From assembly GCA_025667525.1 (NCBI GenBank), contig JANFOE010000191.1:62001-126000 (forward strand): a stretch of DNA of 64,000 bases, in the 5' to 3' direction. Below the pieces are notes generated by a model. That model was not told the DNA's origin. It did no database searches and worked only from the letters and a program-made list of their open reading frames with translations. The translations under genes were made by a program, and so were the position numbers. Shown here piece by piece: positions 34,081 through 45,515 of the stretch. The stretch is from Glebionis coronaria. Taxonomy: Eukaryota > Streptophyta > Magnoliopsida > Asterales > Asteraceae. How positions within the stretch are numbered: position 1 is the first letter of the stretch; every line of letters begins with the position of its first letter.

Positions 34081-34850
34081 GCTCTCAAAGAACCAAGTTG
34101 GGTGGAAGCAATGCAAGATGAGCTTCACCAATTTGCTATTCAAGATGTTTGGGAGCTAGTTGATTGTCCCAGACATGTCAGACCTATAGGAACTAGATGG
34201 GTTCTTAGAAACAAAAAGAATGAGAGAGTGATTGTGGTCAGAAACAAGGCACGTTTGGTTGCTCAAGGCTATACACAAGAGGAAGGGATAGATTATGAGT
34301 AGGTTTTTGCACCTATTGCAAGGATTGAGGCAATAAGGATTTTCCTGGCCTATGCTTCCTGCATGGGCTTTATAGTCTATCAAATGGATGTGAAGAGTGC
34401 TTTTCTTAATGGCACAATAGCAGAGGAGGTTTATGTAATGCAACCTCCTGGTTTTGAAGATTCAGAACATCCAGACAAGGTCTATAGAGTGAAGAAAGCA
34501 ATGTATGGACTTCATCAAGCCCCAAGAGTATGGTATGGCACATTGTCCACCTATCTGGTGGAAAATAGACTCAAGAGGGGCACCATAGATCAGACTTTGT
34601 TTACCAAGAAGACTGGTAAGGACTTCTTACTTGTATAGGTCTATGTGGATGATATCATCTTTGGATCTTCAAGTTCAAAGATGAGTGAAGACTTTTCCAA
34701 GCTCATGACAGACAAGTTCAAGATGAGTGCAATGGGAGAGATGAACTTCTTTCTAGGGTTGAAAGTTCAGCAGAAAGAAGATGGTATCTTATCTCTCAAG
34801 ACAAATATGTAGTAGAGATCTTGAAGATGTTTGTCTTTTCTCCACATGAA
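34081..34850 (+). pseudogene. copia-2 reverse transcriptase
   Basis: WVEAMQDELHQF, GTRWVLRNKKNERVIVVRNK and ARLVAQGYTQEEGIDYE are intact, then TAG at 34300-34302. [31 protein letters not shown] and MYGLHQAPR follow. TAG at 34636-34638 sits two codons before the catalytic YVDDIIFG; copia-1 has CAG there. A one-base loss near 34790 shifts the frame again. Confidence 0.9.
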
Positions 34851-35304
34851 AAAAGGGCTAGCACACCCATGGATAGGGAACACCCTTGGGGAAAGGTTGG
34901 AGATGGAAAAGAGGTGGATGTCAGGCATTATAGGTAAATGATTAGATCATTGATGTATCTCACAGCTTCTAGACCTAACATTATGTTTGTTGTGTGTGCA
35001 TGTGCACGCCATCAAGTGACTCCAAAAGAGTGTCATCATCATGTTGTCAAGAGGATTTTTAGGTACCTAAGGTGCTATCCCACCTTGGGATTATGATATC
35101 CAAAGGATTCTCCATTGGATCTTATTTCATATTCAGACAGTGATTATGGGGGTGACAAGTTTGATAGAAAATCCAAAACTGGTGGATGTTAGTTTCTTGG
35201 GAGTAGGTTGATATCTTGGCAATGCAAGAAACAAACAGTGGTGGCCAATTCTACAACTGAATCAGAATATGTAGCTGCAGCTGCTTGTTGTGGACAAGTC
35301 TTAT
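34851..35304 (+). pseudogene. copia-2 RNase H, C-terminally deleted
   Basis: RHYR (then TAA/TGA-type stops), LMYLTASRPNIMFVV, YSDSDYGGD with the catalytic Asp, and TTESEYVAAAACCGQVL are visible. The sequence then jumps from TCTTAT (35299-35304) to the post-pol spacer, skipping about 300 bp that copia-1 has between two TCTTAT copies (3623, 3927). The part missing includes the HIEIR and LLTKPF motifs. Confidence 0.85.
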
Positions 35305-36470
35305 GAAATTTTGGTAAAAGTATGTACAGGATATGCATTGTTATTGGTCTTTGTACAAAATTAGATTTTCCACTTTATTTGTCTAACGCTGACAAAGGTT
35401 ATTTTAACGCTGACAAGTGTTAAATTGACGTTGTCAGCAACATGTTAGTTTTGTGGTTTTTGATCTAATTATGCAGGCGTTGTTAGCATTGTACAAATGG
35501 ATACGGAGTTGCTTATGGATCCTTGGAGCTTATTTGGAGCATGTTTAAATTTATGGATGATAATTGGAATATTTTTATTCCTATCTTGACATAAATTTTT
35601 ATTGCATGCATTTTATTTAGCAACTTGTATATCTTATTTTAAGGGGAGGTTTAGAAAACCTTTAGGACTTTTTGGGTATTCATATAATACTCTTATCATA
35701 ATTCTAGATTTTGTCCACTAGTGAGTACGAGTTAGTTTACTAACTCGTGAGGCACTATAGCATTGAAAGTTGATATACTTTCACGCTGCCAAGACTATTT
35801 GACCTAGAATTGGATGTGGTATGTTGGGAGACTTGGGTATGATTTTTATTGGGCTTACCTAGGATGTTACAAAGGATTTTATAAGATAACTTCACTGTTA
35901 AAAAATTTGGTTAGTAAGGGACACTTGAGGACAATTATGTCTATCTTGTTTAAGCAAGTGTGCATGATTGGACAGTGCTTGCCACCCTATAGTAATTTTC
36001 TGTCTATCGGTTATCTTCACTAGGATAAATCACTTTGTTAAGGTCCTTTTTCTTTTTATTATTTTTATTTTTGGACGTTGACAGTTTTATTTCCAAACTT
36101 TGTTAGGACCAATTTTGACGTTGACATGGCAAAATCCAATGTTGACAAGAATATATCCGTTAAGCGTTGATAGGTTATTTTTGACCGTTGATAGACATTG
36201 GGTCCTACCCAGTTGTTATTTTTGACGAAAATTTGGGCGGTAATTTTAGGAGTTTGTAACTTTTTATTAATGTACAATATAAGTTATATATTTTCAAGAT
36301 TTTAATCATTCTATTTTGAAAATAACTGCCTCATCTTTGACCAATCACATGTTTTCCCCTCTCCTATATATTTGGCTCATTATTTTGAAACAAGGTAACT
36401 GCTTATTCTTGTCTAACTAAATTTTCACACACATTCATCTTTCATAACATCTTCACAGCTTTCTACATCA
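35305..36470 (+). other. copia-2 spacer between pol and aORF
   Basis: Noncoding, homologous to 3933-5085. RCGYTGACA-type motifs at about 35385, 35406, 35426, 35476 and a second cluster 36074-36195. No gene seen. Ends with the putative internal promoter. Confidence 0.7.
36336..36372 (+). promoter_or_regulatory. putative internal promoter of copia-2 aORF
   Basis: TTTGACCAATCACATG at 36336-36351 and CCTATATATTTGGC with TATA at 36365-36371; the aORF ATG is 106 bp downstream. Same elements and spacing as in copia-1. Confidence 0.5.
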
Positions 36471-39400
36471 ATGGCGCCTAGGTTTAAACCGAGTGATATG
36501 GAATTGGGGTTCAGAAGTCAGCACAACATGGTTGCCTATTTAGAGGGTCACAACACTCTGTTTCCCCAATATACTTAGATGGTGGAGTATTTATATGCAT
36601 CCTCTATAAGGTATGCACTTTATCATGCTCCTCTTATTCCTGTCACTCATATTAAACAGTTTTGGAATATTGTCACTTCCTCAACGATTAATAATGTGAC
36701 TACATTGACTGCTACAGTGCATGGGCTTCAATGGATGGTTACTGAAGCCTTGGTTCGCCAGGCTTTGCATCTTAATGATGCAGATGGTATAACCACCCTA
36801 CCCATTGGTAATCTAGAACAAGGACTTCAAGCTTTGGTTTATCCTTTCCCTGAAGAGGGTACTTTAAATAAATATTCAAAACAGGAATTTCCCCCAGCTT
36901 GGAAGTACTTGATACATGTCATTCTTCAATGTTTGAGTCCCAAATGTACTGAACACAATGAAATTAATAGATCAATTGGGAGTGCCATTGTGTGTATTGC
37001 TACTGGGCAAAAATATAATTTTTCTAAAATGATTTTTGATGGAATGTGTCATAACAAGGGTAGCAAGATGACTCTTGCTTACCCAAGATTTTTGCAAATG
37101 GTGTTTGATGAACAAAGATATTGTACTAGGGATCACAATGATTTTTATACAATCCCTGTGCAAAAGAAAGCAATTTTTAGAAAGATGAATACACCACCTC
37201 ACAGAGATTTACCCCTTACCCAAGCCATGCTTGCTGTTATTGCAGCAGCACAACCACAACCAGACCCACAACCACAACGAGACCCATTACCTGAACCATC
37301 ACCATCACCTCAGCAAATGGATATTGACCAAGAACCCTTCAACGCTGACACATTAAATTTTGGCGTTGACACTTCCAATCCAACCGCTGCCACCCTTTTA
37401 CAACATACCCAAACACCCCATAACCTTCAAATTGAAACTCAATCCACATCATCTTCTACACCCCCTGAATTTAGGTTGGTCAAACGCCCAAGGACTACTG
37501 GAGTGTTCTCCTCTAGTGGTCCTAGCCATGTTGCAGAGAGAACCACCACCACAAGTGTGGTTGGTGACATGGGTGGGGCTAGGACTATTGGTACTAGCAT
37601 AGATGCAGGCCAAGCCAATCCTAACATCATTAAGACCCCATCCATGCTCCATGACTCTATTTTGGGAGGTCAATTCCCATTCTAGAGGAGGGCAGATTGG
37701 AACCCTATACATTGTTGGAATTAACGGCTATCTGCATAAGCTTGTAAAAGCAAAATGCAGACCTTGTACATACTGTCTCTACAGAAGGCCTTAAACTCTA
37801 GCAATTGAGGGAGAGGATTGTTATTTTGGAAGGTGCTAACCATAGGCATGGAGTGAAGGATTCTTCCTAAGGGGAGGATGAGCAGATACATGTGAGTGAC
37901 AAAGGCTCACATGAAGGAGAATCTTTGGGTATAGCTGAAGCTCTAACAGATTTTAAGAGGCAACCAGGTTTTGATGTTTCATTGGTTACTCCTACAAATT
38001 TGAATTTATCTTTTACTGAGAGATGGAGAAGTTCACAAGGCCAAGCACTGACAAGAGTAGGTTGAGCGTTGACAAGTAGGTTTTTTATGCTGACAAGCTA
38101 AGCGCTGAGAGGAGTAAGTTTGGCGTTGACACATAGGTTTTGGACGTTGATAGACCAGTAGGTATAGTTGATGCATCCCATTCATCAGCTATCATCAATG
38201 ATGTGTCTATACAGGTACCATCATCATCTTTACCCACCATTGATATATCAGATAAAGGTAAAGGGATTATGGTAGAGACAACAGTTCCCAAGGATGCAGC
38301 CCAAGTAAAGTTTGATTCCATGTTGGCTGTACAACTTGAGAAAGAAGATAGGATGAAGGAAACTGCTATTGAGAGTAAGAAAAGAAGTGATGATGAGAGT
38401 ACAGATTCAAGTGTTATGATTATTGAAGAACCAGAGAGACTTGAATATGGTGATGTGTTAGAAAAGGAAAAGATTGCAGAGTTGAAGAATCAGGTGGATT
38501 ATGAGATGCCTGAAGTTGATCAAATGTACTTTGTATGGGAGAATAAGATAATGGAGAATCCAGACATGTCTTTATCAGATCAAATTTGGGATTTGGATAT
38601 TCTACTTAGGATTCAAAGGGATTGCAAGGTGATCTTGAAGTATTAGGCTAGCAAAGTTCATTCACAGTCTAAGAAGGATAGAAGGGAGCTCTACTATATG
38701 CTGATTAGATGTCATCAAGGATGTTGGACTTTTTAGAAGTTACAGGGATTGTTCTTTGATGAATTGGAATAAAAGGCTTATCCTATTTGGGCAAGTGTGC
38801 AAGAGCAGAATACTATCATACTTCTTTAAGATGAAAGAAAGGAAGAACTTACAGAAGAGTTGCATATTCAACAGGATTTAATTGAACCAAGACCATTGAA
38901 GAAGGGAGTTCCACTTGAGTTCCTTGAAAATATGGATAGAGTGAATCCTAGTGAAGCTGTTATTAGAAGGAGGTTAAGCTCTCACCCTTAGAAGCTTCAC
39001 ATATGGTAGAGGTGTTACCTCATGATTCCAGAAACCCTATAATTAGTTATGAGGAAGATGCAAGTGGGTTTTTGATGATTGGTAGATATGGGAAGAAGGT
39101 ACACACTTTTACTACTCTTATGTCTTTGTTTGCAAGCCTGGATAGGGAAGACTTCGTAGACCTTTGGAGGTTGTTGCAGGCCAAGTATGAGACTGAAGAA
39201 CCTACTTCAGTAAATGGAATAATGATTTGGTCAACATTCAAGAGAATGTGTGAACCAGATGAAGAAGAACCAGTTTGGAAGGATCTTGATGATATCAGTA
39301 GACATCAATGGCGTCTACATTCAGCAGTTGGTGTGTATCACTTGAGTACTACAAAATTTTCTGAATATCTTCTTGTGGATGCTGAATATCCTATGTCTAA

Positions 39401-39527
39401 AGAAGTTTTAAAGAAAATGGTGTCAACACAGCTGGAGATGGATTACACAAGTGATGTTGGCAAAGATTTGATTAGGTTTATTTATTTCCATCTTAATAAG
39501 ATTTGTAAGAATCCTCCTTGTACTTAG
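36471..39527 (+). pseudogene. copia-2 accessory ORF (aORF), most complete copy
   Basis: About 3.06 kb from ATGGCGCCTAGG to TAG at 39525-39527. The N-terminal region to about 37685 is one frame apart from TAG at 36576-36578 (CAG in copia-1): conserved domain of about 220 residues, basic segment, Pro/Gln/Asp tract (PQPQPDPQPQRDPLPEPSPS), then a Ser/Thr-rich part with RTTGVFSSSGPSHVAERTTT. Middle frames are broken (37686-38140). Segments 38140-38646 and 39003-39527 carry the acidic region (SSVMIIEEPERLEYGD) and C-terminal domain. Not similar to any Env I can recognise; no signal peptide or transmembrane segment seen. Function unknown. Confidence 0.82.
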
Positions 39528-39565
39528 TTTTATTCAGAAACAGGATTACTAGAGTAGATATGAAG

Positions 39566-39578
39566 TTTAGGGGAGGAT
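39566..39578 (+). other. copia-2 polypurine tract
   Basis: TTTAGGGGAGGAT immediately before the 3' LTR; same sequence as in copia-1. Confidence 0.88.
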
Positions 39579-40072
39579 TGTTGGGAATAAAATGAAGCCA
39601 AGACACTCGGACGCTGACAAGAAGAAATTGGACGTTGATAGGAAGAAATCAAGCGTTGTCAAGACAAGCATTGACAGGAAGAAGTCAAGTGTTGATAAGA
39701 AGAAGTCAAGCACTGATAGGATACTTAGTCTACACGTTTTATGTTTCTAGTAAAGATATGTTCGACAATGTATTTCTTATGTTTATCTTTACCTAAAATA
39801 GCTGATACGTAGACTCTTGTACAAGGTTCCTTAATCTATAAAAGGAGGCCTGTAGGTTTAAGTTCAATATATGTTTTCAGACTTTGATTGTACGCAAGTT
39901 CGATTAATCAATCAAAGTGAAAGTTTGGTTTATCTTGTTTGTGTGTTCTTGTTTAAGTATTAATTCCGCATAATACTTATATTATATCATATAAAACAAA
40001 GTTTCTCTAAGTGTTTAACTTGATTCATTCTCGTTTACACAAAGCTAAATCGATATAAGTTTGGGATCAACA
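39579..40072 (+). repeat. copia-2 3' LTR
   Basis: 494 bp, TGTTGGGAATAAA to GGGATCAACA, minisatellite in U3, TATAAAA box at about 39838. Followed by the target duplication ACTAT (40073-40077). Confidence 0.95.
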
Positions 40073-40312
40073 ACTATCTCTTTTTAGAGATTTGTGTTGG
40101 AGTTTTATCCTTTCGTTTGTCATCCAACAACAAGGATGTAATCTTTGACCCTGGCATCGTGCTTATGTTGGATTTTATTCCATTATGCTGGTTTTTACCA
40201 CTTTCCCTAAGGACCAATGAATGCGGGGATCGAGTCGAGCTCATGACTCGGTTAACAAAAACGAGGTACCTGGTGGGGGAGTCCCATACATTTTATCTTC
40301 TTTCTATTTTCT
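40073..40312 (+). pseudogene. gypsy-2 acidic ORF, 3' portion
   Basis: After the ACTAT duplication the frame of 18520-19609 stays open for about 78 codons to TAA. Contains SSNNKDVIFDPGIVLMLDFI. The final part overlaps GATCGAGTCGAGCT, which resembles GACGAGTCGAGCT just after the pol stop of gypsy-1 (58483-58495), so the ORF ends where pol ends in the related element. Confidence 0.6.
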
Positions 40313-42198
40313 AACACTAATAAGGCTTGATCTTTCAAGCTCGTGCTCGTGTTTTGTTGTGTTGTAAATCTTAGGTATGAACCTAATCATTGAAGACCCT
40401 CGTGTTTGGTTTTTTCCGATCCACTTGATCTTCCTTACTTTGATTGTCAAAAAGGGGCACACTCTCTATCCTTTGATTTTTATCGACTAACGTTTTATCT
40501 TGAGGCATAATTAATAAACGGCTTATAGATTTGCGTGCTCGTTCCTTGTTAGGATTTTGCATTAGACTCTTTGTTTTTTAGAAAGGGGGTGTTACTCTTG
40601 AGCTAAGAAACATTGAGGACAATGTTTGGTTTTAGCATGGGGGAGTCAATCGATATAAACGCTTGCAATTGCTTTTGTTGTGTCTAAACGTATTCGTTTT
40701 TCATAAAAAAATTAAATTTTTAGTGTTATTTTAAGTTTTAATAAAGAAAATAAGTGCTTTTTACACGAATGTAGGATTTCCGTTGGTGAAAATAAAAATA
40801 GTTTTTGAATCGACTTGGTTTTTACCTTAACGTGTTTAAATCAAGTTTTGCTAGGCTTTTATATAGGGAACTTTAAAACGCGGAAGTGTTAACTCATACG
40901 GGATTAATAACGAGAACTTTTCGCAAGTTCCTATAATTGATCCTAGAAAGTCGTTTATCAAGAGAACTTTAAAACCAAAATTCTAAAACTTGAAAAAGTA
41001 TAAGAAGATGCAAGATCCTATATATGACTTGAAAACCCAAAACTTTGACTTAATTGGCTAAGTATCCTTTAATTTCACATTTTAGAAATTTTACAATATG
41101 GAGAACAAGAGGTGATATAGTTTTCTCAAAAGTTTTTAAGGTTAATTCTTGCTTGTGTAAGTATTTTTGTGTTTTATTTAATCTCCTCGTATTTATTTTT
41201 CACGCTTGAATAATAAATTGCTTAATAAATGAAGTTTTTAGCGGTTTAGCTTAATATCTTAACTCGTAACTCCTTCTTTTTCTTCCCTTGTAATTAAAGT
41301 GAGAACACATTAAGGGTGTCAGCGTCATGGACTTTTTGATCATGGGATTGTGGAAATTTGGCTTACTATACATATCATATTAAGAAGAATAAATAAAAAC
41401 ATGTTCTTTATGAGCCTTCGGCTGGGAGTCATGTAGCACTAACCTTGTCATTTCAGCCTTAGGGTGCATGGCATGGGGACGTGTTTAATAAAAATTACTT
41501 CATCATCATGAGCCATAAGGTGGGATGGTGAATGCCAATTCCCTTATTTTTGTCCAAGGAGCCTTCGGGTGTGGATTTTAAATAAGGAGCACGATTGCAT
41601 CTTAAAGAGCCACAAGGTGATATGATGTAATTGTTGCTAACTCCATTAATAAAGTCATAATTGACTTTGGAGGTTTTATTGTTGCTTTAAGTAGACCTAT
41701 TAGCCAAATTTTGGATCCGGGGATTTATCCCTCAAATCGTGTTAAGTTATCCTTGATGTGGGCTTTCTTTAGTGACAACGGTTTTTGAAGTCGAGGTTAG
41801 GTTTTGAGTGTTGAGTTTACACCGTTTTTTGCCTTCATTTTTGGATTAATAAATATCAAATAAGTCAAATGAGCCTTTGGGTGAATGACATTTAAAATCT
41901 AGATATACAATTAGGAATAAAAGGAGATTGAGTTTAACACAAATTACTTGTATGAGTTGTTTTAATTTTGGGGCTTATGATTGACAATGATCTTGATTTT
42001 AAACTTGGCATGGAAAAGTGAAAAGTCGAGGACGATGAATCTATTTGAGTTTTATGATCCTAAAAGTTATTTTTCAATAATGAAAGCTTTACATTATGTC
42101 TTTGCAAAACAAAATTTCAAAAGTTTCATAAAATTGTAGTTAGTAGTTTTATTTTATCATTGCTAGAGGACACGACAATTGTTTAGCAAGGGGGAGTT
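40313..42198 (+). other. gypsy-2 3' untranslated region
   Basis: About 1.9 kb, no gene. Contains the inverted repeat AAACATTG/CAATGTTT with loop AGGA (40608-40627), identical in gypsy-1 (58817-58836), followed in both by a purine-rich GGGGG run. Six copies of a GAGCCnnnnGGTG-like motif lie at 41412-41883. Ends with polypurine tract AAGGGGGAGTT (about 42188-42198). Confidence 0.65.
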
Positions 42199-45100
42199 TG
42201 ATATGAGTGATTTTACTCTTATCTTTTTTATCATAAAACATACAATAAATGCATTAAATGAATAAATATTGCCTTGTATATGTTTGTTTGTTGTTTAATG
42301 TGTGTAGGTACCGAAGTTCGCAAAAACCGGCAAAATCAGCACGAGTTTGAAGAAAAGATCAAGGAAGCCAATATCAAGTTTGTTTTTAGTGGATTTAATC
42401 TTAATGAAGGATAATTGGGCTTGTGGATCCCACATTGGATTAATGGGCTCAAAAGCCCATTAACAAAAACAAAGTATCTACTTTTTCACCAATAGCCCAT
42501 AACAAGGCACATAAGGACAAGATATGTAACGGATTGGATAAATGGGCCAAAAGCCCATGGACTTGGCAAGTTACTAAGAGACGTAATGAGTATATTTGGG
42601 CCTTTATTTACCCATTAGGGTTTTCACACATGACCGGTTACAAAAATAAGATAAAAACGTTTGTTTATTACTCACACACACATTCACACGTTTTTAACTC
42701 TTCGATACACCCTATGCACACTCACCTTCTCTCTCTCACCTCACCCACAAATAACCAGTCCTATTCATCTAACCCTAGTTCCTAAATTAATTTGGGGCTA
42801 TTACCTATTAAAGGCGCGTGATGATTCACACGTTTCTAATTAATCCCCCCTTTACCGGATTAAGAAGATGGAGATGCTTTGGTGACGTGGCTCTTTCCCC
42901 TAACCTGATTGGTCCAGACAGCTCAATCCCACCACTCCTCCAATTAGGAGATGACAAATCAGCACTAAACAAACAAAACTAGCACACTTGATTGTCACGT
43001 TGGCAATCCGTGTGCTAGCTTGTGTTTTATCAGCCGTAGATCAAGAAAAGAAGGAAGAGAGTGCAAGATCAAGGGTTGTGATTCAAGATTGGCTTCAACA
43101 AACTCCACCAAGAGCCTTGTGAGTTTGGCTATAAAAACCCCTATATTTCTGTAATTTTATCATCCCATATTTTCTTAGAGTTATTATCTTAAAATAGAAT
43201 TAGGTTAAATTTGTATTTTCTTTCTCAGTTTTGTAATCATTATTGATAATTAATAAAAGTTATTTTTGTTTCAATTAAATCGTGCTTTACTTTCTATTTT
43301 AAGTCAATATTGCAATTTAATTCTATAATCTGTTTTATCATAATGATGTTTATGATATTCAATTTAAGCTCATTAATAGCTTAGATTGGATAAATAAAGT
43401 AAAAATTGGTGGATAAACTTTCCCACTTAAAGTTTATAAATTGGTTAGAATGTTGGTTAATGTTCGGTGGTTGATGTTTAATGGTGGTCTCGATTCGGTC
43501 TAAATGCCAGTTCAGCGCTGCGCATCTTCTCAAAGGGTTTTTTCATCAGGTTTAATTCTATTTAATTTTTTTTTATTTTGTTTATATTTTCTTTGAATAA
43601 ATCTGTTAAGTGCTTTAATGAAGTTTATGTTAGAAGTTTTAGGGTTGTAAGGGTATGTTAATTATGATGGTGAATCTGTTGGGTTTAACTGTTTTAAATA
43701 GTTGATGATTTAATCTTCCTTTGTGAAGTCTTGCTTTAGTTTACTGATTTCGAATCTGTATACGTATTTTGATAAGTTGGTTGTGAATGAATCTTTTCAA
43801 AAGAAGTTATGTTTAAAATATTTGTGTTAACAAGGGAGTTGGATAGTTCTAGTTAAATGAAGTTTAATATGCAAGTTTAAGCTGTTTTAAATTCTGATAT
43901 AGGAATGTGAAGTTATAGATCTTAGGTTGTGGATTTACCTAGTTGATATAAATAAATTTAGTCAGCTTTGTTATTTTTCTTTTACTACAAGTTTTTTTAT
44001 CTATTAAGTATATGCTAGGAGTTTCAGATTAATTTGAGCATTGCAAGTTGAAGTTTACAACTGATTCTTAGTATTCTGTATAAGGGTTTTATTGAAACTT
44101 AGATCTGCTAGTTTGGAGTTCTAAATCTGAGTTTTTTCACTTAATCTTCATTATCTGCATCTAAATGGACTTTAACTGATTTCATATTGGTAAATTGGTG
44201 GATTTGTATGCAACCTGAAATAAGCTTTTGCTGGTTTCTAATTTTGCTGAATTAGTGTTTATTCTGCTGAATGTTTAAGTTTTGCTTTTATCAGTTCATT
44301 TTGCTGAGTTGGTTTGCTTGTTGTTAATATCTCTTTGCTGATATTGTTGTTTAAGTAAAAATCTAACAGACTATATTGGTCTGTTAGTCTTTTATAGATT
44401 TAACTGTCCAAATTTTAATCAGAAAGTCTCCCCTGTGACTTTGGTTAACTATTTTCATTGTAAAAAAACATAAAAAAAAATGTCCATAGTGGGACTCGAA
44501 CCCATGACCTCCAGGTCATGGGCCAAATGACTTACCATCTCATCTAGTGCTTGTTTGTGTATTAATATTGATTCAATAATTAATATAGTGTCATTTATTT
44601 AAGCTGTCAGTTTTTAAACTTTAATTCGTTATTTAGTTTTCATAAATTTTGATTAATAATCAAAATATATTTTATATAGTTCAAATAATGAATGAAATTA
44701 ATAAATAAAAATAAATATTATTATTTTTAGATATTTAAAATCAGTTTTTAAATAAAATAGACTTTAATTAATTTAGTTTTTAATAAAATAGTTTTAATTA
44801 AATAGATTTAATTAATTTTTAGATTTAAAATAGTTTTTAAATTAGTTTAAATAAAGTTTTTAAATAATTAAATTTTAATTGGTTTTAAATAGATAGTTTA
44901 AATTTTAAATAGTTAAATATTTAAATAATTGTCTTTAGATTAAATATTGGGGAACAATTCATGCACTTTAGGATTTAATTAATTAAAAAATTGTAGGAGT
45001 AATTTTAGTTTAAAAACTGATAACCAATTCAAATCGATTGTCCAAATTGAAACAAAACGTCTCAAATTCACTTGATCTTCGTGTACAACGAACTTGGATC
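42199..45100 (+). repeat. gypsy-2 LTR (right end uncertain)
   Basis: Starts TGATATGAGTGATTTTACTC right after a polypurine tract; gypsy-1 LTRs start TGATATGAGCTTAAACTC. Further resemblances: a TGTGTAGGTA block near 42300, and a CTCTTCTTCCC/CTTCTCAAAGGG-TTTCATCAGGTTTAAT block near 43530. TATAAAAA box at 43130-43137. AT-rich from 44550. No second LTR copy is in the window and no clear primer site follows, so the right boundary (44.95-45.12 kb) is a guess. Confidence 0.6.
44481..44553 (-). ncRNA. tRNA-like / SINE-like sequence in gypsy-2 LTR
   Basis: The minus strand has an A-box-like TAGATGAGATGG and a perfect B box GGTTCGAGTCC, with starts 44 bases apart, the spacing found in tRNA genes. A run of nine T follows almost at once (pol III terminator). 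The acceptor arms do not pair and the middle forms CCCATGACC/GGTCATGGG instead of an anticodon arm, so this is not a working tRNA. Gypsy-1 LTRs lack it. A tRNA-derived SINE head or decayed tRNA gene are the likely explanations. Confidence 0.45.
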
Positions 45101-45515
45101 ATCAACGTGTTTAATTAAATCCGTCTTAGACTTATTTTTGGATTATTACCTTTTCCTAAGTGTAATTTCCAAAATTTGTCCTATATCGTATCTAATTAAA
45201 ATACATCGACGTTTCCACGACACATCAAATACTTTCAATAAGCAAGAATTCGAGAAATACGAACTATAAAGTGAATAGAAAGGCGACTTTTCTATAAAAT
45301 GCAATGCTAAAGGAATCTAGGTACTTAAGAGCTTTGTGCCACCTCATTCCCCCCGTTCACTAGTAAGTATTTTGAGAAGGAAGGCTTGTTGAGGGTTTTG
45401 TCGCCCAATTAGTATTAGATATATATTATACTTTCTTGTGGTTTTCACTATTGAACCTCGAAGGAGATAATCTATTCTCTTTCAAAGTCGAACGAGAGCT
45501 CCTCTCTCATTTCTC
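45101..45515 (+). other. gypsy-2 5' leader
   Basis: From about 45220 clearly homologous to the gypsy-1 leader (52440-52730): AATACGAAC, AAGTGAATAGAAAGGCGA, CCCCCGTTCACT and CTCTCATT blocks in the same order. Upstream part is not alignable by eye. Noncoding. Confidence 0.6.

Larger units (their letters stand above)
19610..40072 (+). mobile_element. copia-2: complete but decayed Ty1/copia retrotransposon
   Basis: Both LTRs (19610-20099, 39579-40072), primer site, gag, protease, integrase, RT, partial RNase H, spacer, aORF and polypurine tract are present in order. 5-bp duplication ACTAT. Without the nested element N (21414-30410 plus one duplication) the length is about 11.5 kb, large for copia because of the extra aORF. 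The LTRs differ at roughly 20 positions by eye. Stops and frameshifts in every region and an RNase H deletion make it non-autonomous now. Confidence 0.95.

Noticed and set aside
44481..44553. Functional tRNA gene
   Set aside because: Acceptor stem does not pair and no anticodon arm forms, though A and B boxes are present.
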